Below, one piece after another: positions 20,841-31,872 of a stretch of DNA of 42,638 bases. The stretch spans positions 1,452,143 to 1,494,780 of the forward strand of contig CM074819.1 of assembly GCA_037447605.1 (NCBI GenBank), read 5' to 3'. Source of the DNA: Zygnema circumcarinatum (taxonomy: Eukaryota; Streptophyta; Zygnematophyceae; Zygnematales; Zygnemataceae). A program made the translations under genes and the position numbers. Position 1 is the first letter of the stretch. Every line of letters begins with the position of its first letter. The notes beneath the pieces were generated by a model that made no database searches, was not told the origin of the DNA, and was given only the letters and a program-made list of their open reading frames with translations.

Positions 20841-22700
20841 CTGTTTCCCGCCAACATCATCATCATCATCATCAACAACAATCATCATTGTTGTCATCAT
20901 CATGAGGCTTCATTGCCGCCTTTGACGCATATGCTTCAGCTCCGCCAGTTACTACTTTTGCCAACAGTTCATCCTCCCTCGACGGGGCTGCCCTTGCAAC
21001 CTGCTCTAATGGGATAAGCTCAGAGGAGGGCGCGCCAGGTGGAGGGAGGCTCCGGAGCCAATGCCGCCACCTTCACCTTCATCCCATCGCCTAATGTCCT
21101 CGTGGTTTCTCTACTTCTCTAATTTCAGTTCACCACATCAAGTCTCAACAACTCATTGTACTACAACTTTCATTGTTTCGATTCAAATCCAATGTTGCGT
21201 TCAAGGGCCGCGGAAAGCTCCCTTCCACGGCCAGACGGCCGTACAGCTTGGATTCCGGAGGTGGATCCAAGGTTCCACCAGCGTTTAACCATACGGACGA
21301 GGTTAACCATCGGCGAGGCCAACAAATCTGCCGGCTTGGCGGTGGTTCAACGTCGGTAGACCCAATGGGCTTCAGACACGTGTTGTACGAGATCAATTGT
21401 TTACGCCACGTGGCGCTTGGAAATCCGGTGTAGCTGCGAATCCGAGTGATGGAATTGGCGAAGAGAGTGAGAGAGAGAGACGAGAGTGAGGGGGGAGAGA
21501 GGGAGAGGGAGAGGGAGAGGGAGAGGGAGAGGGAGAGGAGAGGAGGAGAGGAGAGGACGAGGGAGAGAGGGAGAGAGGGAGAGGGAGAAGAGGGAAAGTG
21601 AAAGGAGAGGGAGAAGCGGGAGAGAGTGGAAGAGGGCGAGAGTGAGGGAGAAGGAGTGAGGGAAAGAAGGAGAGGGAGAGGGCGTGGAGACAGGGAGGGA
21701 GAGGGAGGTCCGATCCGTAGCCCTAAAGCAGCGGCTGCAACCCTTAAAGGAGTCATTCTGGATCCGCATGCGAGTCCCGCGCGGGCACGGGCGGTGGTGG
21801 GGGCAGCCGCCTCGCCTGCAGAACGAATTAGGGTTTCGGGTGAGCAGGAAATGATGCAGGCAATGGTTCTCAGCTGATGGATCATGATCAGGATTAGGGT
21901 TAGGGTTGCGGAGATGATACGTAGATAGTCGGAACGTGATGTGATGCATGTAGGGGTGATGTGCGGCACAGGGTATGCTCCTTGAAGAGCAGAGGGCAAT
22001 TCGATTCTAATGGTCGGGTTTTCATTCAAAATTTTGATCGTGATTTGCAAGGATGTATGGGTAGTGTAAGGCCACCACCCACCATGCATGGCGGATGCAT
22101 GTAAGTTTATAGATCATGCGGTAGGGAGAGGATTTTGCACATAAAATCTTCACCTAATGGATGCTGTACGGATTTACGGTGCATTTGCTTCCATGTTAGG
22201 GTCTGGTCCTCCGTTAGTTCCAACCTCCGTTACGCCGTGCAGCGAACTACTGTCACTGTGCTATTTGCGAGTTTTCATGGCTGGAGAAATTGATTAAAAG
22301 GCGGGCGTCTTGGAATGAAGGAACGCGAAATTTTGAAGGCTTAAAGAAACCATCTTAGACCTAGAGAATTCTTTTAGAAGACTGGAACTGTGCTCACCAT
22401 AACGAAAAAAATAAGCTTTCTGATTAGCCTGTAGGGAGTCTCCCTTTGTCTTTTAGAACATTTGAATCCCTTCAATGTCGTCAACTCAAATCTTAATAAA
22501 CCAAGAACCTCACAATACCTCAAGTTTGTGGGACCGGAAAATCCTTAAACCCTTAAAGCCCTTCAAAGCCTTAAACCCTTAAAGCCCTGCAAACGTTCCA
22601 AATGGTAAGGAGATTCAGAATCCTCATCAGCCCTACAAGCCTAATTGGCACTAATTGGCCGCAAACTTCAAGCCCTCCAAAATCTTGATCTATACTTTCT
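20841..22700. other. Intergenic region with microsatellites; no gene seen
   Basis: Contains a (CAT)n stretch near 20861-20910, a G/A-rich tract near 21455-21700, a GCCACGTGGC palindrome at 21405 and telomere-like words near 21890-21908. Long minus-strand frames (21145-22089) come from the pyrimidine-rich complement of the GA tract. The missing first exon of the TBL gene probably lies here. Confidence 0.5.
21455..21700. repeat. G/A-rich (GGGAGA)n tract
   Basis: About 245 bases of nearly pure purine on the + strand, hexamer-like gggaga in its middle. Confidence 0.85.
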
Positions 22701-22702
22701 TT

Positions 22703-25401
22703 GCTTTTTCGTTTAGCAGGAAGTGCAGTTTCTGAATCTCCCCCTCACAAGGCACGGATCCAGTTTAACGGACTTGGGGGGAAACTGTATCGAGCATGGG
22801 AACCTTCCGTTGCGTTGGTGTTTTCCGTCACAATACTTGCAACTATAACTGCTGTTTCCATGTGGATACTGCTGCAAGGAAGGGCGGCGGATAACAGCAA
22901 CTCCTTGTTGATCGCGAAAAAGAAGCCAAGCTCGTTGGGTGAGGGTCCCCAAAACTTAAGAAGAAGAAAAGAGAAGCTCAGTGGACCATTAGTAGTAATC
23001 TCTAAGTTACTTACATATTGAAACAACCGAATCCCAAACTTTGCAGATTTGAGGAGAGAAAACTGTTGGGAGAAGCGAATGTGTCGAAGACTTGTACAGA
23101 AATCTCTAAAAAGATAAATAGTGGCAAGAGTCCAGCCTTGGAGGAAGTGGTGCAGGGAAATGAAGAAGTTCAGAAGGAGAATGTGGATGTAAAATATGGA
23201 GAGGCAGAGGGATGGGAGGGACAGTGAGGAAGAGGGAAAGGGAGAGGGACTAGAGAGAGGCAGGGATAGGGGGGAAGGAGGCGAGAGAGAGAGAGACGGA
23301 GAGGGGGGGAGGGGAGAGGGAGAGGGCAAGGGGAGGCGAGCGAGGGAGAGGGAGGGCCAGAGGGGAATAGCAGGGAAGGCAGAGAAAGTGGCGACGAGGG
23401 AGATGAAGCGGGTAGGAGGGAAAGGGAGGGAACGAGAGAGAGGGGAAGGAGTAAGGGTAGCAGAAGGAGGAAGGGGAGGAGGGAGAGACTACAGAAATTG
23501 AACAGGCTATGAATGAAGAAGGGAAGCTTTTATTAGAGAAAGGAAATAAAGAATGGAATGGACCTTTTGTACGAAAAAACCTCTTAAAATATTCACCTTA
23601 ATTTTGTAATGAGACCAAATTTATTCTCTGAAAACATTTCAAGTACGTACCAGTTTACAATATTTTACGCAGAATGTAAATTTTTTCTGAGATGACGATT
23701 TTTTTCATTGAATTGGGGCGTAGTTCCCATCAGATGAATTAAGGAGCTGCGATTTCTATTCGGGAAAATGGGTTCAAGATTTTCGCCGACCTCCGTACGA
23801 TGGGCAAAAATGCAAAATTTTGGCTCCCCATTGGGCCTGCAGGAGAAGCAATCGACCATTTTTTGACTATGAAAATTGGAGCTGGAAACCCAATGGATGT
23901 GAAATTCCACTACTTGATCGGGAGGACTTTTTTCAAAGGTTATGAAAATGTTTTTCACAGCTTATTTTAGACTTATTTTTGGATTTATTAGGGTTTGTTA
24001 GGGTTGTTAGCATCGTCTTTCTTTTTGCAAAGGATGTAAAACCTGAACAATGGATGGATACATTTCGTTTCTATGCTCATTCGTAACGGTTTTCAGTTCG
24101 ATCCTGTCTTGTCCTTTCTGCAGAATGAGGAACAGGAGTTTGGCTTTTATTGGAGACTCTTTAGGACAGCAACAGTTCCAGTCAATGATGTGTCTCCTTG
24201 TGGGAGATTCCGTTGAGGATTACGGAATGGTCGATGTTTCTCCGGAATACGGGCTTGTGAAAGCTCCGGAAGACGCGAGGCCCCCGGGCTACGCTTTCCG
24301 TTTTACGGAGTCCAACACAACGGTGCTGTTTTCGTGGTCCTCGTGTCTATGTGAACTGGAACGGAAAACGGAAACGGTGGTGGCGATGCATGTGGACCAG
24401 CCGGATGTGTTTTTGAAGAGTCGGTGGGGGAAGTTTGATGTGATAGTGCTCAACACAGGGCATCACTGGACCAGGTGAGAGAGTGGGAGGGAGAGGAGGA
24501 AGAGAGGGCGGGGGAGGGAGAGAGGGAGGGAGGGAGGGAGGGAGAGGAACAGGTGAGGTAGTGGGGGAGGGGGAGGGAGAGGGACAAGGGCGGGAAGGGG
24601 AGAAAGAGGAACAGGTGAGGGAGGGGGAGAGAGAGGAGGAAGGGGAGGGAGGGAGGGAAGGGTAGGGGGTGGGAGGAGTGGGAAAAGGGTATGGAGCAGG
24701 GAGATAGCGAGGGATGGGAAGGGGTTGGAGGAGGGCGGGTGGGAGGGAAGGGAGGTGGAGGGAGGGAAACGGGTGGCGGAGGGTGGAGAGTGTGAAATGG
24801 GGAAGGAAAGGGAGAAAATGTGAAGAGGATGATGTGGAGAGGGGAGGCAGGAGAAGAGAAGAAGAAGGTGAAGAAGGTGCCGGGAGGGAGGCAGGCAGGC
24901 AGGGAGAAAGGGAGGGAGGGAGGGAGGGAGGAAGGTTTTTGCGGTTAAGTTTTTAACGTTTCAAGGGTAATAAGTCACTGTGTTTAAGCACATTCATCCT
25001 GCCCGTGATTCCTCCCTCCTTTCAAAAAGCGCACTCCTGCCTGAACCACCTCACTGTATATCTCAAATGACCAAAAAACATTCCCCAATCTTAGTCATAT
25101 CTGTGTGTATATGGCAGAGAAAAGATGAAAAAGAATGGATGGGAGTTCTATGAAAAAGGGGGCCCTTTTACTCGGCCCAATAAGAGAGCGTTGACCTTGT
25201 CCGAAGCAATTGATCGGAGTCTGAGTACTCTCACGGAGTGGATGGATGGGAGGCTGCGGGAGAGAGAGGAGAGGGAGAGGCCCTTGGTGTTCCTTAGGAC
25301 TCTCTCAACGCGGCATTTTATGGAGGGAGAGTGGAACTCGGGAGGTCGTTGTGATCACCTTCGGGTGAGTGGGAGTGGAGAAAACTCTCTCTCTCTTTCT
25401 T

Positions 25402-25465
<64 letters not shown>

Positions 25466-25841
25466 TCTCTGGGGCTCTTGTTCTCGCAGTCTTGCCACTC
25501 TGTCTCTTTGACTTCATTTCGGAGGGGAGATTCTGCGTTCCTTTGTGCAGAAAATGCTGTCTCCGGAACAAGTCGCCTCCAGACAAGTGAGAGATGTGTC
25601 AGCGGAAACCGCCGCTAGCAACACACTCATTCACCTCATGAACATTACGTATCTGTCTCAGTTCCGTGCAGAAGCTCATCCCTCCACATGGAACTACCGC
25701 CTCCTTCCGGGAATTCAAGACTGCTTGCATTGGTGCCTCCCAGGCGTGCCTGATATTTGGAACGAGATGATCTATGCTCACATTTTGATGAGATACGAAC
25801 GGGAAGGGAGGGACTCCGGCTCGCATGGGAATGGAAGGTAG
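22703..25841 (+). CDS. TBL: TBL (trichome birefringence-like) polysaccharide O-acetyltransferase, 5' exon missing
   Basis: TBL/PC-esterase proteins add acetyl groups to wall polysaccharides in the Golgi. An exon open from the acceptor at about 22720 encodes a type II membrane anchor (VALVFSVTILATITAVSMW) but has no Met, so an upstream exon is needed. A stem exon follows near 23047-23222. Then come exons 23734 (or 23724)-23938, 24124-24474, 25118-25364 and 25551-25841, all with agreeing phases. The first of these gives the TBL domain (CDFYSGKWVQDFRRPPYDG, NWSWKPNGCEIPLLDR). Next come the GDS motif (LAFIGDSLGQQQFQSMMCLL), EYGLVKA, LNTGHHWTR and the C-terminal DxxH motif (IQDCLHWCLPGVPDIWNE). 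GDS Ser and DxxH Asp/His form the expected catalytic triad. The EYGLVKA and GDSLGQQQFQ blocks recall the TBL14-16 group. Introns begin with long purine or CT runs. Confidence 0.88.
23205..23495. repeat. G/A-rich tract in a TBL intron
   Basis: Nearly pure purine on the sense strand, starting at the probable donor acagtgagg after the stem exon. Open frames through it (Gly/Arg/Glu-rich) are repeat by-products. Confidence 0.8.
24476..24930. repeat. GGGA-rich tract in a TBL intron
   Basis: About 450 bases of purine-rich repeat beginning directly at the 5' splice site after exon 24124-24474. Confidence 0.85.
25385..25470. repeat. (CT)n microsatellite in the last TBL intron
   Basis: A long uninterrupted ct run about 20 bases after the donor CGG|gtgagt at 25364. 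Confidence 0.9.
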
Positions 25842-26952
25842 AGGGGAAAAATAGATCGGTGGTAGTGTGTGTATGGACCAACATAGAACATGGTGCTGTA
25901 GCTTGAATTTGTTGTAGCATGGGTTTCATTGTACAATGTTTGTGCGAGGTATCCTACAGGATATGGTTGAGAAGGTGGGTTTCGTTTTTGAAAGAAGTCT
26001 ATCGTTGACTATAATTTCAGGATCAAAGGTGGGCTGTGGTTCTCACGAATAAGGAAGCAATAAAGAAGGAGACCGAGATGGCTCCATGGCATTCTTTCAT
26101 TTCATTCCATTCCATTCCGTTCGGTTCCGTTCCAAAGGTCGGCGTGTTTCCCTTTTGCTCAATTTTGCTTTTGTTGTGTCGAGGGTGGGAGAAAATCTAT
26201 AGAGAAAAGCGGTACTAGCTGTATGGCTGTGCGTGATGATGTATATGAGTGACCGGCGGACGCATGCAGAGAGGAGAGTACATCCAGCAAAGCACTCACA
26301 ACCCAGAAACATTCACACAAAGACTTCATATGGGACTAACAGTATATCCCAATCGATATATCTCGATATGTTATTTAATGATATATGGCGATGCTTGGTC
26401 AGAGACTGCGCTACGATATATTCCCAAGATCGGTTCGCGGCGCGTCCACCTCTTGAGCGGACTGCAAGTCCTCCTCGTGGTTCCCCATGCTGCTTTTGTC
26501 CATGTACATTTGCTGGCGATCAATGCCACATCCCCTCCGCCTCCTCCTCACATTCAACTTTATTGCAGCGAACGAAGGGACTTCAACACACCGAAGCACA
26601 GCAGCAATTGTCAACCTCTTCTTTGGAATGAGGTGAAAAAATGAGCAGGAAGTGGCAAGGTTGGCCTGTTCACCCCCTCCACCTGAAACGAGTCCAAGCC
26701 ACCCCAAAAATCGCCAAAATTCTCCATCGACTCTACTCAAAAAGAGTCTCCAAGAGGCTCGATAAAGGCGCTTAGGAGCTGCCTAAAGGCTGTCATATGC
26801 TCACCTGACGGCTACAAGACTCTCCTAGAATCTGCAGAAGCTGTGCTGTAGAAGTTTCCCAGAGGAGAGGAGAGAAGAGAGAGAGAGAGAGGGAGAGAGA
26901 GAGAGAGTTCTCGGAAGCTGCCCTGAAGCTGCATAGACCGACCTCCCGTCCG
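25842..26952. other. Convergent intergenic region; TBL and TMEM144-like 3' ends
   Basis: Between two genes that end towards each other. It contains AT-rich gatatat words (26341-26425), a copy of the dispersed tcctcgtggttccccat element (about 26470-26520) and a GA repeat near 26872-26907. No gene is called. Confidence 0.5.
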
Positions 26953-28695
26953 TCACTTTGCATAGGATAACAAAAATATTCCCGAAAGCAGTGCGATTCC
27001 CGATACCCAATACAATCGCCGATACGACCCTTGAATTTCTCCGAACAGAAAAATTCCCCAAACTCCGGCGACGAATAACCCGCATTGCATTGTTGGGTAC
27101 GCCACACTATACCCCACTTTCTGCAGAGCGAGGATGGAGCAGATGTTGGAGAGACTCCAAATGAAGCCCGCAAGGAGACCGAAGAGCAGAGTCTCCCTCA
27201 AATGAAGGTCCGGCATTTCGCGACGAAGTAAATTGGGTAAAAGGTTTACAATTGGGCCAAATAGGAGCACTCCGATTCCGAAGGAAGGTATGAACCCTAA
27301 ACCCTGCGCCTCTTTGGGGGCAAAAGTTTCAGGGGCGAGCACAAGGCCGCCGAAAAGGCCGGTCAAAACGGCAGCGAGAATGCCTTTCTGGAAAGTGGGT
27401 TTGGAGGTTTTGGTTTCTGGCAACAAACCAGGAAAAAAAAATAGAAAAATTAGAATTAGAATTAAAATTAGAATTAGATTGAAGCAAGTCAGAAGCTGCG
27501 GAAAGACATTCAGAGGAGTCGAACGGTGGGGAAAATGTAGGAGCTTGGACAGTATAGTTTAAACATTAATACAGAGAAGCTTAAGATAAGCAATCATGGT
27601 ATAATCCGAACAATTAATCAGAAGAAGAATAACAAAAAGCCAACAGAAACTAATTTGGCATGACAATTTTCCAGGTTTTGTCAAAAATTTCAAAGAAGAC
27701 CCATCGCCCCAATCCCTACGAACTGCAGTTCGATTTTTTTTTTTTTTTTCATTTCGTTTTTTAGGGCTTTCATTTGATGATTCAAAACTTCACTTGTCAT
27801 CCCGATGCAAAAGTGGTTCAAAACCGCCGGTTATGACAACCGACATTTCATTTTGACACTCTTTCTGGAGATTAGATACAGTACCACAGTAATACATTAC
27901 TTATAGAAATTAGCTGCCTGCATACTGTAACCTTGTAATTTACCAGTCGATTTTATACGAAAGAAAGGCTGGTTTTGCATTCATTTCAGAAAATAAATCT
28001 GTAGGCGAAGCATTGATAAAGAGGAGGAAGATGGATGACTTTGAGAAATCATGATAGTGGGAAGAGAGAGGAGGAGAGGGAGGGGGAGTGGTGGAGAGGA
28101 GAGAGTGACAGAGAGAGAAAGCGAGAGAGAGCGGGAGAGGGAGAGCGAGAGGCCCCTACTCCGACCTACCCGAAGCACCTATGCCATCCTCCACCGGCTC
28201 ATACGCCCCTCCCACTTCCTCTCCCTCTCTCTCCTTCTCCCACACCTCCGCCTCTCTCTCCGCCGCCCTCTCCGCATACGCCATAGCGCATATGCTCGCT
28301 AGGAGCACCCCCAGTGCCCCTATTGAGACCCAGACCTCCCTCACGCGCTCTTGAAAGAAGTGCCCGAAAAGGAAGGATACGAGCACAGCCGTCCCGCTCC
28401 AAACGCCCGCAGCCGTCGATACGCCGAGCATCTGGACGGCTCTCATCGCCATCAGGGAGGAGAGGGCCAATAGGAGGCCGCCAGCGAGGCCCTGCCACGT
28501 CAGCAGGGGGGCGGGGGTGGGCAGGAGGAGGAGGATAGCGAGGGAGGAGACGGCGACGCCGAAGTTGAGGTAGAGGTTGAAGATGGGCGGGGCGATGCCT
28601 GTGGAAGTGACACGTGGCAGCTTGGAAGGGACGGCGAAGGTTCCATTGGCGACGGCGGAGAGGAGGGCAAAGAGCATGCCCGTGATGTTGAGCAT
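26953..28695 (-). CDS. TMEM144-family (drug/metabolite-type) membrane transporter
   Basis: Multi-pass carrier of the TMEM144 family (PF07857; putative sugar or metabolite carrier, substrate unknown). Exons: 28695-28170 and 27416-26953; donor G|gtaggt and acceptor ccag| agree in phase 1, giving 329 residues, close to the family norm. The N-terminal half starts MLNITGMLFALLSAVANGTF and has about five hydrophobic segments (SSLAILLLLPTP, GGLLLALSSLMAM, GTAVLVSFLFG, GALGVLLASICAMAYA). The second exon has the family's signature order: ILAAVLTGLFGGLVLAP, FGIGVLLFGPIVNLL, LLFGLLAGFIWSLSNICS, YPTMQCGLFVAGVWGIFLFG and WVSGIALLSGIFLLSYAK. A charged loop (EREAEVWEKEREGEE) precedes the intron. The start is the first Met directly after a GA tract; the longer frame upstream is Pro/Ser/Leu repeat shadow and is not included. 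Confidence 0.85.
28058..28155. repeat. GA-rich tract at the 5' end of the TMEM144-like intron
   Basis: Purine on the + strand, so pyrimidine on the sense strand, beginning within about 15 bases of the donor at 28169. Confidence 0.8.
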
Positions 28696-28696
28696 T

Positions 28697-29030
28697 GTGA
28701 GAGGGAGGGAGAGCGAGGGAGGGAGGGAGGAGGGAGAAAGGATCCAGGGAGTGAGAGAGGGAGGGAGGGAGGGGAGCCAGGAAGTGGGAGAGGGAGGGAG
28801 AGGAGAGGGAGGGAGAAGGTGGGAGAGGGGGAGAGGGAGGGAGAGTGAGGCAGGCAGGGAGTGGGAGAGGGAGGGAGAAGGTGGGAGACGGGGAGAGGGA
28901 GGAAGAGAGGGAGGCAGCCAGGGAGTGGGAGAGGGAGGGAGAGGGCGGGAGGGAGGGAGGGAGGGAGGGACGGAGGGAGCGGGAGGGAGGGAGGGAGGGA
29001 GGGAGGGAGGGAGCGGGAGGGCGAGCGGGT
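28697..29030. repeat. (GGGA)n tract directly upstream of the TMEM144-like start codon
   Basis: About 330 bases of GGGA-type repeat ending one base from the ATG at 28695. On the sense strand this is a long CCCT 5' leader or proximal promoter. Confidence 0.85.
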
Positions 29031-29509
29031 GGCGGCGGCTGCCACATGGAACTCCCACCGACGGGTCAGTGATGAGCCACGACGGACGGGCGCAAAAAGC
29101 TCAACCAATCTTCATGTGCCACGTATTATTTTTGGATGACGTGGTGCGCTGGGATTGGAAGAGAGCTCTATTTAATGACTTTGGCTGCATGGAATAATAG
29201 GCTTGCGCCCTACGTGCGACACGTGTCCTTGTGACCGCCACGTGGCAGAGTGAAGGCAATTCATAGCCTTATAGCGCTTGTGGTGCTTTTGTCACGTGGC
29301 CACCTCTCATTGGCTACGTGCTGGGGGAGAGCCTATCGGCACAGCCCTAACAAAAACGATGACGTCATGCATAGGTCCTCTCCGCAAGCGGTCGCAAACC
29401 GCTTCGGAAAAATTGACGAAATTTTTCCTCGGCGAATGAAGGGGAGGAATTGGCCCTCGCTCGATAAAAGTAAAATCTTCGAAAAGTTTGGCGGAACGGG
29501 AACCAAAAC

Positions 29510-29664
29510 TAGCCACATGGAACATGAGGCTGTCTTCATGAATGCGGGCATGGAAGGAAGAAACGTAGTGTTGAACATATGACGAACTAGCTACATGGAA
29601 CATGGGGCTGTCTTCATGAATGGGGGCATGGAAGGAAGAAACTTAGTGTTGATCAAACATATGA
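29510..29664. repeat. 78-bp tandem duplication
   Basis: Units 29510-29587 and 29588-29664 both read tagc.acatggaacatg.ggctg ... gaagaaac.tagtgttga, with few differences. No coding claim is made. Confidence 0.8.
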
Positions 29665-29867
29665 CGGCGATTTGAAATGTGTACAGACGACAAGCAGTAA
29701 GATGGGGAACCACGAGGAGCCAACCACTCGCGAAAGTTTCAAGGACGAAGGGGACGAGCTCGGCTTGAAAGGTCTCAAACTCACCAACAAAGCCGCTGGT
29801 TTGGAGACCCTTTCCTTTTCCCAATTCTCGCGCTTCATTCTCTTCATAACCTGAATTTACCTCTCCC

Positions 29868-30062
29868 ACTCTCTCCTCTGTTCAGGGTCACCTCGCTCCC
29901 TCAACCACTCCCCCTCTCCCTCTCTCCTCTTTCCCTCTCCTTCTGTCTCGCTCTCCCTCTCGCTCGCTCCTTTTTCCCTCTCCCTCTCTCTCGCTCTCCC
30001 TCTTTCTCTCTTTCCCTTTCCCTCTCCCTCTCTCTCTCCCTCCCCCTCTCCCTCTCCCACTA
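29868..30062. repeat. CT-rich (CCCTCT) tract
   Basis: About 190 bases of pyrimidine on the + strand with a loose CCCTCT period. Confidence 0.8.
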
Positions 30063-30430
30063 GACCCGGCCTCTATTTTCACACCATTCGCCCTCCGTCA
30101 CGTCACGGAGCTCAGGCCTTTGACAACGGGTTCTCTGGCGATTGTCACGTCACGTCACGTCACGCCACGCCACCTTTCGCCATGTTCGTCACCGAGTCAC
30201 GCGCCGTTCTACGAAAGGCCGCGTGACATGACGGATCGTGTCACGCCACGCGGTCCGAATGAGAGACCAACAAGTCACGTGGCAGCATCTCTCTTTTCTT
30301 TGTGGCACAAATTCCGCATTTTTTTTTCGCATTTTTTTTTTCAATTCTAAATTCCGCATTTGCCTCGTACAAAACGCCTGAAAAAACTCCAAAGTCTGCG
30401 GTATCTCCGCCACGTGACATTTGCAATGTA

Positions 30431-31872
30431 CTTTCCTGAGAAACGTGGCACTCTCGAATTCAGTTTTTCTCGTTTTGTGAGTTTTCAGGAAGGACTTTGA
30501 GAAATGCATCGGCACTTCCAGAATCGGAAGACAAAAAAACAAGAACCAATTCACACATCAAGTTCTGGGAACACTAATCGTTTGCACAAGCAAGATTAAG
30601 TTTCCATACTAGTTTTTAAAGGCTTTAGGCGCTGAAGGAATTTCGAGGATTTCTGGGCAATTTCTGAGTTCAGATCTTCTAAGGCCAACCAGGAAGACCC
30701 TAATTCCATCGAGCATCATTTCCCCCAACACCGCACAGACGGCAACAGAAGCAGCTACCAAAGTGTGAACCCGTTCAACAGCACACTGCACTACACCATC
30801 GCCACAAATGGAACTGTGTTCTTTTCCCACTGCTATTTCCATGCACAAATTGGTCAAATCCAATTCTGCCTACTCCTAAGGCTGGCTCGGGCTGGCCTGC
30901 CCTCCAAGCCTCCCGAAGCTTATTGTTCCGCGGGACCCCTCCCTCCCATTACCTAAACAATCCTCCTGCCTGCCTGCCTGCCTGTGCCTGCCTCCCTTGC
31001 TAGACATGCTTATTCGGCTGTCTGCCTCAATTGAAAAGCAATTATTAAATGTCATTTCCCTCCCCTCCCTCCCTCCCTCCCTCCCTCCCTCCCCTCCTTC
31101 CCACCTCCCCCTCCCTCCCTATCAACACAATGCCAAGCCTTGCGGCTCACATTGGCCTCCCTTTCTCCCTCTCGCTCTCCATGCCCTCTCTGTCTCTCAC
31201 CTCTCTCCCTCTCTCTCTCTTTCGCACAAGCGACCTAGTCTCCTCCCCCTGACAACTAACACCTCACATCTCCCACCCCCTCTCAACGGGGAGGAAAGGC
31301 AAAACAAACCACAGACTCCTAGCGCTACCTCCTCTTGATCCTACAAGGGAAAGCTCGACCCTACGCACCTCTCTAGAACCTTAACCTTTTACTTTTCCGA
31401 CCCTCGAAAAAATCTCCAGCCATTGCACGCACAATGCTAAGCTACCTTCCCTGTGAACCTGCTCCACTCTCAACCAATGTGCTCCCTTTGAGAGGGCTCT
31501 ACCACAGCATCGGGTGAAGAATAGAGCAAAAAATTACACTTCTGGTCTCCAATTAAACAGCTGAACCGCTTTGTCTCCCCCACGCCCCGATTCTTCTGAC
31601 GATCAATCTTAAAAACCGGACCTTCTTCCTTCACACACTGGTGTTTCTTGTGGGCCCCACCACAAAGAGCCGACCATGCTCTTCAATGGAAAAAAAAAAA
31701 AAAAAAATCTTCGCCAACCCTTCCCTTCTCCTCCCTCTTCGTCCTTTCTGCTTACTTCTCCTTCTTCGTCTTCTCCACCTCTGCCTCCTCTCCTCATCCC
31801 TCCCCTCCTTCACTATCATCTCCTCTTCTCAATCACTGTTTTGGTTTTTCGATGTGTCCTCTTTTCTGTGAA
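30431..31872. other. Intergenic region; no gene seen
   Basis: Contains short (CCTG)n near 30964-30985, CCCT repeats near 31060-31100 and an A run near 31689-31706. Small open frames on both strands show no family signal. It lies 3' of the minus-strand coiled-coil gene. Confidence 0.4.

Larger units (their letters stand above)
29105..30430. promoter_or_regulatory. ACGT-core (G-box/ABRE, CRE-like) cluster
   Basis: Visible sites: cacgtgtcc (29221), gccacgtggc (29239-29248), tcacgtggcc (near 29292) and TGACGTCA (29360-29367). Further on are a tandem cacgt run near 30150-30170, gtcacgtggc near 30273 and gccacgtgac near 30410. The proximal sites lie 0.4-0.7 kb upstream of the TMEM144-like start. 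Such sites bind bZIP/bHLH factors in plants; control of this gene is inference. Confidence 0.5.

Noticed and set aside
28156-29197. Large Pro/Ser/Leu-rich or Gly/Arg/Glu-rich frames upstream of the TMEM144-like ATG
   Set aside because: They extend through the GGGA tract in several phases. The membrane protein begins at the first Met after the tract (28695).
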